A DNA stretch of 64,000 nt, from positions 6,154-70,153 of the forward strand of contig JAQSCO010000015.1 in the NCBI GenBank assembly GCA_029945445.1, in the 5' to 3' direction. Numbering within the stretch: position 1 is the first letter of the stretch; every line of letters starts with the position of its first letter. The translations under genes were made by a program, and so were the position numbers. This stretch comes from Lacunisphaera sp. (lineage in GTDB: Bacteria; Verrucomicrobiota; Verrucomicrobiia; Opitutales; Opitutaceae). Of this stretch, positions 16,814-26,070 are shown piece after piece. The notes under the pieces were generated by a model. That model was not told where the DNA came from and made no database searches. It was given only the letters and a program-made list of their open reading frames with translations.

Positions 16814-17842
16814 TCAGGCAATCACCCTTCGGCGGTGCCAGGCAAGGAAAGCGGTGAGCGTGCCGAGGAGCAGCGCGCCGTAGGCGGCCGGCTCGGGGAC
16901 GTTGGGCCGGATCTCGTTGTTGTAGGAGTCCCAGCCGCTATCCGTGGCCGCGAAGCCATTAAAGACGACCTGATTCATGGGGGCCGCATTCAGGTTATTG
17001 CTCAGGTCCGGCGTCGCCCCCGTCCAATTGGTCGCATAGAAATAGTCAACGGCGCCGGCCCAGTTCTGGATCGTCAGGGTGACGCCGGTGCTGATGTTGA
17101 AGGTGGTCACGTTGAGCGTGGTTGAGCCGGCGAAATCGATCGTGCTGTTGCCGGTGATATTCAGGGTGCCGAAGGTGTAACTGCTGCCACTGAGCTGCAG
17201 GGTGCCGCCGGCGAGGTTGACGGTGCCGCTGAGGGTGGTGTTGGCGGAAAAGACCGTCGTGCCCGTAAACGTGGCGCTGCCGAGGTTGAGACTGTTGCTG
17301 GTGCTGGTCAGGGCGCTGCTGAAAACAAGCGCACTACCTGCCGCCACGAGGATATCGGGCGTGGGATCGCTAAAGTTAATGATGCCGCTGGACAGCGTGG
17401 GGCTGCCATCCGTGACGGTGATGCTGGAGACATCTTGGGTTCCCGTAACCGTGACCGTGTAGGCCCCGGTGGCGTCGGTGCCGGCGCTGAAAACGGCATC
17501 GGCCGCGGCTATCCAATTGCTGGTCGCTTTGAGCGTGCCAGCCGAACTGGTGGTCCATTCCCTGTTGGCACCGCCGCTGGTGGACCAGGTGCCGGCCGGT
17601 GTCGCGCCGCCTGCGCCGGCGGTTTTGCCATTTATGTCCCAATACAGCGTTTGCGACCGCAACAAGGGGGAGGTGAAAAATGCCAGCAGGGCCGACGCAA
17701 TCACTTGCGCAGCAATGCGCGCTGCGACCCGGGAGGTTGGCCGCAGACGACAGGTTGAAAGGTGATATACCGGTGTCACAGGAAGTGCATCCTTGACGCA
17801 GAATACCTTCCCTAACCCGCGGCAGCAATGGGGTATAACCAT
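16814..17842 (-). CDS. PEP-CTERM exported protein with beta-strand repeats
   Basis: A 342-residue cell-surface or exopolysaccharide-associated protein. A hydrophobic export segment (about residues 43-62, VIASALLAFFTSPLLRSQT) precedes Ser/Thr/Gly-rich imperfect repeats of the autotransporter-associated beta-strand kind (for example GTVNLAGGTLQLSGSSYTFG). The C-terminus is a PEP-CTERM sorting signal: VPEP, a hydrophobic helix, then HRRR. Such signals are recognised by exosortase, which is not in this window. The signal peptide begins about 40 residues in, so the true start may lie downstream of ATG 17842. It is 49 bases after ychF on the same strand, which is probably chance order. Confidence 0.75.
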   Translation of the reverse strand: MVIPHCCRGLGKVFCVKDALPVTPVYHLSTCRLRPTSRVAARIAAQVIASALLAFFTSPLLRSQTLYWDINGKTAGAGGATPAGTWSTSGGANREWTTSSAGTLKATSNWIAAADAVFSAGTDATGAYTVTVTGTQDVSSITVTDGSPTLSSGIINFSDPTPDILVAAGSALVFSSALTSTSNSLNLGSATFTGTTVFSANTTLSGTVNLAGGTLQLSGSSYTFGTLNITGNSTIDFAGSTTLNVTTFNISTGVTLTIQNWAGAVDYFYATNWTGATPDLSNNLNAAPMNQVVFNGFAATDSGWDSYNNEIRPNVPEPAAYGALLLGTLTAFLAWHRRRVIA

Positions 17843-17891
17843 GCGCCCGCGACAGTCCCGCCGCTATCCTCCGGTATTACCGGGCGACGTA

Positions 17892-18995
17892 TCAGTTGTT
17901 GAACCGGAACAAGGCCACGTCGCCGTCGGCGAAGACGTATTCCTTGCCCTCGAGGCGGTATTTGCCGGCCTCGCGGGCCGCGGCGACCGAACCAAGGCGA
18001 GTGAGATCCTCATAGGAGACGATCTCCGCCTTGATGAAGCCCTTCTCGAAATCGGTGTGGATGACGCCGGCGGCCTGCGGGGCTTTCCACCCTTTCTTGA
18101 TCGTCCAGCAACGGACCTCCTTCTCACCCGCGGTGAAATAGGTCATCAGGCCGAGCAGGCCGTAGGTGCCCTTGATGAGCGCGGACACACCGGAGTCGTC
18201 GACGCCGAGATCCTTGAGGAAGGCCTTCGCTTCCTCGGGCGGCAGGTCGATGAGCTCGCTCTCGATCTTGGCGCTGATCGGGACGTAGGCGGCGTCGTGG
18301 TGGGTGCGGACGTATTCCGCGACCTTCTGGACAAAAGGATTCTGCTCGGCGGTGGCGAGGTCGCTCTCGGCGACGTTGCACGCGAAGAGCACGGGCTTCG
18401 CGGTGAGCAGCTGGAAGAGCTTCATCATCGCGACCTCCTCCGACGTGGCGGGCAGGGTGTTGGCGGTCTTGCCGGAATTGAGGTGCGGTGTGAGTTTCTC
18501 GAGGAGGGCGAGCTCGATGATCGCCTCCTTGTCGCCGGACTTGGCGCTCTTCTGGGTCTTGGTCATGCGCTTGGCGACGGCCTCAAGGTCGGCGAGCACG
18601 AGCTCGGTGGTGATGACCTCGATGTCGCGCACCGGATCGACGCCGCCCATGGTATGGATGATGTCGTTGTCGACGAAGCAGCGGACGACCTGCACGATGG
18701 CGTCGACCTCGCGGATGGTGGCGAGGAACTGGTTGCCGAGGCCTTCGCCCTTGCTGGCGCCGGCGACGAGGCCGGCGATGTCCACGAATTCGATGGCGGC
18801 GGGCACCACGACGTTGGTCTTGGCGATGGCCTTGAGGACATAGGCGCGTTCATCCGGCACGATCACGACGCCGACGTTCGGATCGATGGTGCAGAAGGGG
18901 TAGTTGGCCGCCTCCGCCTTGCGGGAGCGGGTGAGGGCGTTGAAGAGGGTGGATTTGCCCACGTTGGGCAGTCCGACGATGCCGGCTTTTAACAT
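17892..18995 (-). CDS. ychF: Ribosome-binding ATPase YchF
   Basis: A 367-residue Obg-family ATPase. It begins [20 protein letters not shown] (P-loop) and has [17 protein letters not shown] as switch region. The G4 position is NVAE instead of NKxD (about residue 203), the change that gives YchF its ATP preference. A helical insertion and a C-terminal TGS domain follow ([25 protein letters not shown] is split around residue 280). The start is ATG 18995, matching the family N-terminus. It diverges from the enolase-superfamily gene across 154 bases. Confidence 0.95.
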   Translation of the reverse strand: MLKAGIVGLPNVGKSTLFNALTRSRKAEAANYPFCTIDPNVGVVIVPDERAYVLKAIAKTNVVVPAAIEFVDIAGLVAGASKGEGLGNQFLATIREVDAIVQVVRCFVDNDIIHTMGGVDPVRDIEVITTELVLADLEAVAKRMTKTQKSAKSGDKEAIIELALLEKLTPHLNSGKTANTLPATSEEVAMMKLFQLLTAKPVLFACNVAESDLATAEQNPFVQKVAEYVRTHHDAAYVPISAKIESELIDLPPEEAKAFLKDLGVDDSGVSALIKGTYGLLGLMTYFTAGEKEVRCWTIKKGWKAPQAAGVIHTDFEKGFIKAEIVSYEDLTRLGSVAAAREAGKYRLEGKEYVFADGDVALFRFNN

Positions 18996-19149
18996 AAATA
19001 GAGGCGCGCACCGTCTCTGGCGCACCGGGCACGGTCAATGGCAAAGCGCGGGTGGCGCCCTGCTGCCCAATAGGCGTGACTTGTCGGGGCGGAATTCGAT
19101 TATCCCTGTCGCAGTTGCCGCTCAATCACTGCGTTTCGCCCCGGCTCCC

Positions 19150-20253
19150 ATGAAAATCACGCGCATCCTCGCCTACCGCGTCGAACTCCCGCTGCACGAG
19201 ACCACGTACAAGTGGAGCGGCGGCAAATCCGTCACCGTCTTCGACAGCACCATCGTGCGCGTCGAGACCGATACCGGGCTCGTCGGCCACGGCGAGGTTT
19301 GCCCGCTCGGGCCGTTCTATCTGCCCGCTTACGCCGAGGGCGTGCGCGCCGGTTTGCGCGAGCTGGGGCCGCATCTCCTCGGCGCCGACCCGCGCCAGCT
19401 CGGCAAACTCAACCGCACCATGGACGCCGCGCTCAAGGGCCACCCGTATGTTAAGAGTGGGATCGACATCGCATGCTGGGACATCCTCGGCCAGGCGAGC
19501 GGCCTGCCCGTGTGCGAACTCCTCGGCGGACGCTACGGCGACGACGTGCATCTTTACCGCGCCATCTCGCAGGAGTCGCCGGAGCAGATGGCCGCGAAGG
19601 TCGCCGGCTACCGCGCGGAGGGCTACCGGCGCTTTCAACTCAAGGTCGGCGGCGATCCCGACACGGACATCGCGCGCATCTTCGCCGTGGCGGCGAAACT
19701 CCAGCCCGGCGATCGCCTCATTGCCGACGCCAATACCGGCTGGGTGCAGCACGAGGCGGTGCGCGTGGCCAAGGCCGTGCGCGACGTCGACGTCTACATC
19801 GAGCAACCGTGCCTCACCTACGAGGAGTGCCTCACCGTGCGCCGACAGATCCCGCACCCGTTCGTGCTCGACGAGAACATCGACGACCTCGGCATCCTGC
19901 TCCGCGCGAAGGCCGACCTCGCGATGGACGTGGTGAACCTGAAGATCAGCAAGCTCGGCGGGCTCACCAAAATCAAGCAGGCGCGCGACCTCTGCGTAAG
20001 CATGGGCATTGCGATGACGCTCGAGGATTCGTGGGGCGGCGACATCGCGACCGCCGCCATCGCGCACCTCGCGCACAGCACGCCGACGGAATTTCTCTTC
20101 ACCACGACCGATTTCAACAGCTACGTCACCGTTAGCACCGCCGTCGGCGCGCCGCAGCGGGTCAACGGCCGCATGGCCGCGTCGCTGGCGCCCGGCCTCG
20201 GCCTCCAGCCGCGCATGGACGTGCTGGGGCAGCCCGTGGTCGAGGTGGCGTGA
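19150..20253 (+). CDS. Enolase-superfamily dehydratase/epimerase (mandelate racemase/MLE group)
   Basis: A 367-residue two-domain enzyme: N-terminal capping domain (1-~125) and TIM-barrel. Barrel residues fit the muconate-lactonizing/mandelate racemase group: a catalytic-type lysine in FQLKVGGD, metal ligands Asp in IADANTGW, Glu in YIEQPC and Asp/Glu in LDENIDD, and an opposing lysine in LKISKLGG. The usual KxK motif reads QxK. Two opposing lysines and TDFNSY near the C-terminus resemble cis-3-hydroxy-L-proline dehydratases and proline-betaine epimerases, so an amino-acid-derived substrate is possible. No linked pathway gene is present and the substrate is unassigned. Confidence 0.8.
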   Translation: MKITRILAYRVELPLHETTYKWSGGKSVTVFDSTIVRVETDTGLVGHGEVCPLGPFYLPAYAEGVRAGLRELGPHLLGADPRQLGKLNRTMDAALKGHPYVKSGIDIACWDILGQASGLPVCELLGGRYGDDVHLYRAISQESPEQMAAKVAGYRAEGYRRFQLKVGGDPDTDIARIFAVAAKLQPGDRLIADANTGWVQHEAVRVAKAVRDVDVYIEQPCLTYEECLTVRRQIPHPFVLDENIDDLGILLRAKADLAMDVVNLKISKLGGLTKIKQARDLCVSMGIAMTLEDSWGGDIATAAIAHLAHSTPTEFLFTTTDFNSYVTVSTAVGAPQRVNGRMAASLAPGLGLQPRMDVLGQPVVEVA

Positions 20254-20646
20254 GCGACTGGCGGCCGGAATTTCTTGACCGCGGCTGGCGCGGATTTCCC
20301 CGGACGAATCATTTTCTCCGGGAGGCAGCTGAGGAAACAGGGCAACCTGCCGAAGGAGTGTCAGTGCTCTCCGTTTCCTCCGGGAAGAATCGACCGGTTT
20401 AATCCGTGGCGAACCTCTGCGTTCGTCTCCTGCGAGCCGTGCGCCAGGTTCAATGGGAGCGGCTTGGTCGCGACGCACCGGGCTTCCGCGTTTCCGCGAA
20501 GACCGGTTTTTTTTACCGAATTGCACGGCCAAATAGCGCCTCCGGCACCTCTGGCACTGGGGGCTTGACAAGGGCAAATTTGTCCCGTCCATTCTGACCC
20601 TTTTCCAACTCAAGACCGCTTCCTAAAAAGTAACCAGATACATCAA
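20254..20646. other. 393-base gap before rpsP
   Basis: No convincing gene lies here. A short open frame at 20275-20568 has atypical composition and no homology I can recognise. The gap holds a GAGGAAAC...GTTTCCTC inverted pair around 20331-20380 and, near its end, a probable promoter for the ribosomal operon. Confidence 0.5.
20565..20593 (+). promoter_or_regulatory. Probable sigma70-type promoter of rpsP
   Basis: TTGACA (20565-20570) matches the -35 consensus exactly; 17 bases later TCCATT (20588-20593) is a weak -10. It lies 54 bases upstream of the rpsP start and is the best promoter-like sequence in the gap. Confidence 0.45.
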
Positions 20647-20904
20647 ATGGCACTCAAAATTCGTCTCTCCCGCGTCGGCACCAAGAACGAACCGCATTAT
20701 CGCGTTGTCGTGGCTGAGGAGCGCTCCCGCCGCGATGGCGACGCCGTCGAACAGATCGGCTCCTACAATCCGCGCGCCAAGGGCAACCCGATGACCATCA
20801 AGCTCGACCGCGTCGACTACTGGGTCTCCAAGGGCGCCAAGCCCACCTCGACCATGCACGCGATGATCAAGCGCGCCAAGCGCGCCGCGGCCGCCACGGC
20901 CTGA
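20647..20904 (+). CDS. rpsP: 30S ribosomal protein bS16
   Basis: An 85-residue ribosomal protein, full length for bS16, with the characteristic start MALKIRLSRVGTKNEPHYRVVVAEERSRRDG split across residues 1-31 and the EQIGSYNP motif. It helps assemble the 30S 5' domain. A strong hairpin terminator follows it directly, before trmD. In many bacteria rimM sits between rpsP and trmD; here it is absent. Confidence 0.97.
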   Translation: MALKIRLSRVGTKNEPHYRVVVAEERSRRDGDAVEQIGSYNPRAKGNPMTIKLDRVDYWVSKGAKPTSTMHAMIKRAKRAAAATA

Positions 20905-20931
20905 GTCTCGGCCCATCGCCCGCACCCTCCC

Positions 20932-20959
20932 AAGGTTCGGCTCGCGCCGGACCTTTTTT
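20932..20959 (+). terminator. Rho-independent terminator after rpsP
   Basis: AAGGTTCGGC pairs with GCCGGACCTT (one G-U) around a TCGC loop and runs into six Ts. It sits between rpsP and trmD, so trmD-rplS transcription depends on read-through or a separate promoter. Confidence 0.8.
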
Positions 20960-20983
20960 ATTGGCTAACTTTCCGCCCGGCCC

Positions 20984-21652
20984 ATGCGCATCGACGTTCT
21001 GACGCTTTTCCCCCCGATGCTCGACGGATTCTTGTCCGAGAGCATGCTGGGTCGCGCCCAAGCGGCGAAGCTGCTCGAGATCAAGGTCCACAACCTCCGC
21101 GACTGGACCAAGGACAAGCACAACACCACCGACGACCGGCCGTTCGGCGGCGGTGCCGGCATGGTGCTGAAGTGCGAGCCGGTCTTCGCCGCCATCGAGG
21201 AGTTGCAGACCCCGGGCTGCCGGCGCATCTACCTGACGCCCGACGGCACGCCGCTGTCACCCGCGTTGGCCCTCGAACTTTCCCAACAGCAGCACCTCGT
21301 GCTGCTCAGCGGCCACTACGAGGGAATCGATCAGCGGATCCGCGAAAAAGTCATCGATCAGGAGGTCAGTATCGGGGATTATGTGCTTACCAACGGCACA
21401 CTTGCGGCGGCGGTTTTGATCGACGCGCTGGCCCGTTTCATCCCCGGCGTGCTCGGGGAAGAAAAGTCGTTGACGACAGAAAGTTTCACCAGCAAGTTGC
21501 TCGACTTTCCTCAATACACGCGTCCCGCCGTTTATCGCGACATGTCCGTGCCCGAAGTGCTCCTTTCAGGCAACCATGGCGAGATCGAGAAGTGGCGGCA
21601 CGCGAAGCAGGTGGAAAAAACGTCGTCCGTTCGTCCAGATTTACTCAAATAA
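20984..21652 (+). CDS. trmD: tRNA (guanine-N1)-methyltransferase TrmD
   Basis: A 222-residue SPOUT-class enzyme that methylates G37 of tRNAs using SAM. It begins MRIDVLTLFPPMLDGFLSES, contains DDRPFGGGAGMVLK, and has the deep trefoil knot motif LLSGHYEGIDQRI near residue 108 followed by IGDYVLTNG. The C-terminal helix domain is slightly short but complete (RDMSVPEVLLSGNHGEIEKW). rplS starts 6 bases after its stop. Confidence 0.96.
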   Translation: MRIDVLTLFPPMLDGFLSESMLGRAQAAKLLEIKVHNLRDWTKDKHNTTDDRPFGGGAGMVLKCEPVFAAIEELQTPGCRRIYLTPDGTPLSPALALELSQQQHLVLLSGHYEGIDQRIREKVIDQEVSIGDYVLTNGTLAAAVLIDALARFIPGVLGEEKSLTTESFTSKLLDFPQYTRPAVYRDMSVPEVLLSGNHGEIEKWRHAKQVEKTSSVRPDLLK

Positions 21653-21658
21653 CCAGCC

Positions 21659-22039
21659 ATGAATCCCATCATCAAAGAAATCACCGCCCACCAGGTGAAA
21701 CATAACGTTGCGCCGTTCAAAGTCGGTGACGGTGTCCGCGTGCACACCAAGGTCCGCGAGGGGGACAAGGAGCGCGTCCAGGTTTTCGCCGGCGTCGTGA
21801 TCGCCCACAAGGGTTCCGGCATCCACGAGACTTTCACCGTCCGCCGCATCAGCTACGGCGAGGGGGTCGAGCGCGTGTTCCCGCTCAACTCGCCCAACCT
21901 CGAGAAGATCGAGGTCGAGCGCGATTCCGAGCCGGGCCGCGCCCGCCTCTACTACCTCCGCGACCGCACGGGCAAGGCCGCCATGGCCGTCAAGGAGAAG
22001 CGCTACGACGCCGAGGCCGCCGCGGCCGCCAAGGCCTGA
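21659..22039 (+). CDS. rplS: 50S ribosomal protein bL19
   Basis: A 126-residue bL19, at the 30S-50S interface. Hallmarks are FKVGDGVRVHTKVREGDKER within residues 20-42, VFAGVVIAHKGSG, and FTVRRISYGEGVERVFPLNSP. The C-terminal 15 residues are an alanine-rich extension (YDAEAAAAAKA). It is co-transcribed with trmD and ends at a strong terminator. Confidence 0.97.
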   Translation: MNPIIKEITAHQVKHNVAPFKVGDGVRVHTKVREGDKERVQVFAGVVIAHKGSGIHETFTVRRISYGEGVERVFPLNSPNLEKIEVERDSEPGRARLYYLRDRTGKAAMAVKEKRYDAEAAAAAKA

Positions 22040-22059
22040 GTCTTCCCCGACAAATTATC

Positions 22060-22088
22060 AAAGCGAGCCCCGGCGGCTCGCTTTTTTT
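22060..22088 (+). terminator. Rho-independent terminator after rplS
   Basis: AAAGCGAGCC pairs perfectly with GGCTCGCTTT around a 5-base loop and continues into a T-run (seven Ts in all). Confidence 0.88.
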
Positions 22089-22105
22089 ATGCCCGAAATT
22101 GGGCT

Positions 22106-22134
22106 TTGCAGGCCATGCGGACACGGCGTAAATG
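22106..22134 (+). promoter_or_regulatory. Possible promoter of the transketolase gene
   Basis: TTGCAG (22106-22111) and TAAATG (22129-22134) are spaced by 17 bases, between the rplS terminator and the transketolase ATG. Each box matches only three consensus positions. Confidence 0.25.
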
Positions 22135-22168
22135 ATGCCTCACCCTTTCGCCCCCGCCTTTTCTTTCC

Positions 22169-24157
22169 ATGAAACTCCAGACTGAGATCCTCGCCCAAGC
22201 GGCCAACCAGGCCCGCGGCCTCGCCATCGACGCCGTCCACAAGTCCTCCTCCGGCCATCTCGGCCTGCCGCTCGGCTGCGCCGAGATCGGCGCCGTGCTC
22301 TACGGCCACGCGTTGGTGCACAATCCCGACGAGCCGCGCTGGCCGAACCGCGACCGCTTCGTCCTTTCCGCCGGCCACGGCTCGATGTTCCTCTACAGCT
22401 GGCTGCACCTGAGCGGCTACGACCTCTCGATCCAGGAGGTCTCGAATTTTCGCGTCCTCCACAGCAAGACGCCCGGCCATCCCGAGTTTCACGAGACCCC
22501 CGGCGTCGAGGCCACCACCGGCCCGCTCGGCCAGGGCGTCGGCAACTCCGTCGGCATGGCGATGGCCGGCCAGATGGCGGCCGCGCGCTTCAACGCGCCG
22601 GGCCACGAGATCTTCAACTACCACGTGATCTGCCTCGCGGGCGACGGCTGCATGCAGGAAGGCGTGGCGATGGAGGCGTGCGAGTTCGCCGGCCACCAGG
22701 GGCTCGACAACCTCATCCTCATCTACGACTCGAACGACGTCACCCTCGACGCCATGGCGGCCAAGACGCAGAGCGAGAACACCGCGGCGCGCTTCAAGGC
22801 GATGCACTGGGATGTGCAGACCGTGGCCGAGGGCAACGACCTGACCGCGATGCTCAAGGCCATTAACAAGGCCAAGAAGGCGAAGAGCGGGAAACCGCAG
22901 CTCATCGTCGCCCGCACCCTCATTGCGAAGGGCATTCCCGAAGTCGCCGGCACCGCGAAGGGCCACGGCGAGGGTGGGGCGAAGTTCGCCGATTCCGCCC
23001 GCCAGGGCCTCGGTCTGCCCGCCGAGCACTTCTACGTGAGCGAGAACGTCCGCGCCTATTTCGCCGACCACAAGAAGCGCCTGAAGCGCGCCTACGGCAA
23101 ATGGAAGAAGGCCTTCGCCGCGTGGCGCGAGGCCAATCCCGCGCCGGCTGCGCTGTTCGACAGTGCCGCGCACCAACCGAGCGCCGCGCATCTGCTCGGG
23201 AAGATTCCGCTGTTCCCCGCCGACGCCAAGCTGGCGACGCGCGCCGCCGGCCGGGATGTGCTCCAGCCGATCGCCGCCGAGCTGCCGCTGCTCATCTCCG
23301 GCAGCGCCGACCTGCACGGCTCGACGCTCAACTACATCGCCGCCGACAAGGACTTCGACAAGACCAACCGCGCCGGCCGCAACCTGCGCTACGGCATTCG
23401 CGAGCACGCCATGGCTGCGATCTGCAACGGCGTGGCCTACGACGGCCTCTTCCGTCCGTCGTGCGCGACTTTCCTCGTGTTCGCCGATTACTCGCGTCCC
23501 TCGATGCGCCTCGCGGCGCTCTCGAAGCTGCCGGTCGTCTACATCTACACGCACGACTCGGTCGGAGTGGGCGAGGATGGCCCGACCCACCAGCCGGTGG
23601 AGACCGTTTCCGGCCTGCGCGTGATCCCGAATCTCGACGTCATCCGCCCCGCCGATCCCGAGGAAACCGCCGGCGCCTTCGCGGCGGCGATGGAGCGCAC
23701 GGACGGTCCGACGCTGCTTGCGCTCACGCGTCAGGCGGTGCCGATGCTCAATGATTGCCCGCCGCACGAGCGCCGGGCCGGCGTGCTCAAGGGCGCCTAC
23801 ATCATGCTCCAGGAAACCGCGCCGCTCACGCACATCCTGCTCTCAAGCGGCAGCGAGGTGCAACTCGCCGTCGCGGCGGCCAAGATCCTCGGCGGCGGCG
23901 CCCGCGTGGTTTCCGTTCCGTCATTCCTCCGCTTCGATGCCCAGCCGCAGGCTTACCGCGACGCGATCCTGCCCCCGTCGTGCCGGAAGCGCGTGGCCGT
24001 CGAGGCCGGCGTCACGGGTCTCTGGAGCAAATATGTCGGCCTCGACGGCAGGGTGGTTGGGCTCGATCGTTTTGGCCTCAGCGCACCCGCTCCGCTCGCG
24101 TTCAAGGAACTCGGCCTAACCACCGTGGCCGTAGTCAGCGCGGCCAAGTTGCTGTAA
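22169..24157 (+). CDS. tkt: Transketolase
   Basis: A 662-residue thiamine-diphosphate enzyme of the pentose phosphate pathway, exchanging two-carbon units between sugar phosphates. The N-terminal domain has the substrate histidine region [24 protein letters not shown], and the TPP/Mg motif GDGCMQEG...IYDSN (about 158-190). The pyrimidine domain (about 350-520) contains [18 protein letters not shown] and the helix [16 protein letters not shown]; a C-terminal domain completes it. The length is normal. It stands alone between two terminators; zwf, the entry enzyme of the pathway, is at 57 kb. Confidence 0.95.
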   Translation: MKLQTEILAQAANQARGLAIDAVHKSSSGHLGLPLGCAEIGAVLYGHALVHNPDEPRWPNRDRFVLSAGHGSMFLYSWLHLSGYDLSIQEVSNFRVLHSKTPGHPEFHETPGVEATTGPLGQGVGNSVGMAMAGQMAAARFNAPGHEIFNYHVICLAGDGCMQEGVAMEACEFAGHQGLDNLILIYDSNDVTLDAMAAKTQSENTAARFKAMHWDVQTVAEGNDLTAMLKAINKAKKAKSGKPQLIVARTLIAKGIPEVAGTAKGHGEGGAKFADSARQGLGLPAEHFYVSENVRAYFADHKKRLKRAYGKWKKAFAAWREANPAPAALFDSAAHQPSAAHLLGKIPLFPADAKLATRAAGRDVLQPIAAELPLLISGSADLHGSTLNYIAADKDFDKTNRAGRNLRYGIREHAMAAICNGVAYDGLFRPSCATFLVFADYSRPSMRLAALSKLPVVYIYTHDSVGVGEDGPTHQPVETVSGLRVIPNLDVIRPADPEETAGAFAAAMERTDGPTLLALTRQAVPMLNDCPPHERRAGVLKGAYIMLQETAPLTHILLSSGSEVQLAVAAAKILGGGARVVSVPSFLRFDAQPQAYRDAILPPSCRKRVAVEAGVTGLWSKYVGLDGRVVGLDRFGLSAPAPLAFKELGLTTVAVVSAAKLL

Positions 24158-24179
24158 TCCAGCAGATAGCCATTTATTC

Positions 24180-24207
24180 GAACAGCCGGCCGCAGGGCCG
24201 GCTGTTC
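24180..24207 (+). terminator. Hairpin terminator after transketolase
   Basis: GAACAGCCGGCC pairs perfectly with GGCCGGCTGTTC around GCAG, followed by TGCTTTC. The stem is very strong but the T-tract is poor, so termination may be partial or bidirectional. Confidence 0.65.
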
Positions 24208-24221
24208 TGCTTTCGAGGCAT

Positions 24222-24278
24222 ATTAGCCGTTCGGCTAATGTCACAAAAGTCTCCTTGCTAAATTCATTAGGCGACTAA
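24222..24278. promoter_or_regulatory. Candidate MarR operator cluster upstream of the efflux operon
   Basis: A perfect 8-bp-arm palindrome ATTAGCCG-TT-CGGCTAAT (24222-24239) is followed by two further symmetric sites with the same TTAG/CTAA half-words: CTAA-N5-TTAG (24258-24270) and TTAG-N4-CTAA (24267-24278). They end 18 bases before the MarR start codon. Palindromes next to the regulator gene are the usual autoregulatory sites of this family. Confidence 0.45.
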
Positions 24279-24296
24279 CTGTCAGCCGCCTTATTC

Positions 24297-24881
24297 ATGC
24301 CACTGCTCCTTTTAAAAGACCTGCCCCGCTACGAATGCCTCCTCGAGGCCGCCAAGGAATTTCCCGACCTCGATCCGTCGGCGGCGGAGGCATTTTTGCA
24401 TCTCCTTTATACCGGTGATGAGGCCTTCGACGTTTCCGACCGCAACCTGGCGGACCACAACATCTCGCATGGCCGCTTCGGGGTGTTGATGCTGCTCTGG
24501 CGCAGTGTGCAACCGCGCGCGGCCAAGCTCATGGGCGGCGACGAATGCCTTCCGGGCCCGCGCACGCCGGCCGAGTTAGCCGACGCTTCCGGCGTCACGC
24601 GTGCGACCATGACCGGCCTGATCGACACCCTTGAGCGGGACGGCTTCGTCAAGCGCGAACCTGATCCCGATGACCGGCGGATGATGTCAGTGCGCCTGAC
24701 CCTGGCCGGTGAGAGATTCCTCACCGAATTCCTGCCGGGCCACTTCCAAAGCATCGCCAAGCTGATGAGCCCGCTCTCCGAGGCCGAGCGCAAGACGCTC
24801 GTGCGCCTGCTCGGCAAGATCCAGCAACAGGCCGCGGCGATGAGCCCGCGGAAGAAACCCGCCGCCGTCCCGGTCGGCTGA
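24297..24881 (+). CDS. MarR-family transcriptional regulator of the efflux operon
   Basis: A 194-residue dimeric winged-helix protein. Helices at 40-85 (NISHGRFGVLMLLWRS) precede the DNA-binding motif TPAELADASGVTRATMTGLIDTLERDGF, split over residues ~90-122, and the wing DPDDRRMMSVRLT. The C-terminal helix completes the dimer interface. It is the first gene of a co-directional run MarR-MFP-RND-TolC with gaps of 37, 30 and 6 bases. It most likely represses the operon and itself through the palindromes at 24222-24278, being released by a substrate of the pump. No ribosome site is seen before the ATG. Confidence 0.88.
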   Translation: MPLLLLKDLPRYECLLEAAKEFPDLDPSAAEAFLHLLYTGDEAFDVSDRNLADHNISHGRFGVLMLLWRSVQPRAAKLMGGDECLPGPRTPAELADASGVTRATMTGLIDTLERDGFVKREPDPDDRRMMSVRLTLAGERFLTEFLPGHFQSIAKLMSPLSEAERKTLVRLLGKIQQQAAAMSPRKKPAAVPVG

Positions 24882-24918
24882 TTTTCCATTCACCACTTAA
24901 TCCCAACACCACGCTCCC

Positions 24919-26040
24919 ATGCTTAAGAAGTTCCTCATCGCCCTCGGCGGCTTCGCCGTCGTCGCTCTCACCCTCGGGGCCGTCAAGGTCGCGCAGATCA
25001 AGAAAGCCTCCGGTGTCTCGCACGTGCCGCCACCCAGCGCCGTGACCACGCTGGAGGCCCGGTCCGTCGACTGGCATTCCTATCTCAAGGCCATCGGCAC
25101 CCTCGCCCCCGTGCAGGGCGCCACGCTCAGCGCCGATGCCGACGGCATCATCGCCCGCATCGTCGCCGACAGCGGTGCCGCGGTGAAGGCCGGCGACCTG
25201 CTCGTCGAGCTCGATGCCAGTGTCGAGACCGCCCAGTTGAGCGCCGCTCAGGCCCGCGCCGAGCTGGCCGGCATCAACCTCGACCGCGCCAAGGAGCTCT
25301 GGGCCCGCCAGGCCATGGCCAAGTCCGACTACGATGGGGCGGAGGCCGCCGCCAAGCAGACCGTCGCCGATGTCAACGCGCTGCAGGCCCAGATCGCCAA
25401 GAAGCAGGTCCGCGCGCCGTTCGACGGCCGGGTGGGCATCCGCCTCGTCAACGAGGGCCAGTTCGTGGCCCGCGGCCGTGCGCTGCTCCCGCTCCAGAAG
25501 CTCGACCCGATCTACGTCAACTTCAGCATCCCGCAGCGCCAGCTGAGCGCGCTCTCCGTGGGGCAGAAGGTGGACGTCGTCGTCGATGCCTTCGAGAACC
25601 ATCCCTATCCGGCCACCATCAGCGCCATCAACTCCGAGGTCGACCCGTCGACCCGCAACATCTCGGTCCAGGCCAAGCTCGCCAATCCCGCGGAGCGCCT
25701 CCGTGCCGGCATGTTCGCCCGCGTCGAGGTCGAGCTGCCGCAGGCTGACTCCCTCGTGGCCGTCCCCGCCACCGCCATCGCCTACGCCTCCTACGGCAAT
25801 TCCGTCTTCATCGTCGAGAAAATGAAAGGCCCCGACGGTGCCGAATACCTCGGCGTGCGCCAGCAGTTTGTGAAGCTCGGCGCCGCCCGCGGCGACCTCA
25901 TCGTCGTCACCGAGGGCGTCAAGGTGGGCGAGCAGGTCGTCACCGCCGGCGTGTTCAAGCTCCGCAACGGCGTGCCCGTGCAGGTGAACAACATCGTCCA
26001 GCCGACGAGCAGCTCCACGCCGAAGCCGGCCAACACCTGA
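24919..26040 (+). CDS. RND efflux periplasmic adaptor (membrane fusion protein)
   Basis: A 373-residue AcrA/MexE-type adaptor that links the inner-membrane pump to the outer-membrane channel. Residues 1-28 form a membrane anchor without a lipobox. A lipoyl half-motif (GIIARIVADSGAAVKAGDLLVELD), a short alpha-hairpin (about 95-160), the second lipoyl half (VRAPFDGRVGIRLVNEGQFV) and a beta-barrel with membrane-proximal domain follow in the expected order. It lies between the MarR gene and the RND pump. Confidence 0.92.
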   Translation: MLKKFLIALGGFAVVALTLGAVKVAQIKKASGVSHVPPPSAVTTLEARSVDWHSYLKAIGTLAPVQGATLSADADGIIARIVADSGAAVKAGDLLVELDASVETAQLSAAQARAELAGINLDRAKELWARQAMAKSDYDGAEAAAKQTVADVNALQAQIAKKQVRAPFDGRVGIRLVNEGQFVARGRALLPLQKLDPIYVNFSIPQRQLSALSVGQKVDVVVDAFENHPYPATISAINSEVDPSTRNISVQAKLANPAERLRAGMFARVEVELPQADSLVAVPATAIAYASYGNSVFIVEKMKGPDGAEYLGVRQQFVKLGAARGDLIVVTEGVKVGEQVVTAGVFKLRNGVPVQVNNIVQPTSSSTPKPANT

Positions 26041-26070
26041 GCCGCGGCTCCCTTCCACGAGGACTTCGCC

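Noticed and set aside
20275-20568. A 97-codon open frame in the gap before rpsP
   Set aside because: No ribosome site, no recognised motif, composition unlike neighbours, and it overlaps the promoter region of the ribosomal operon.
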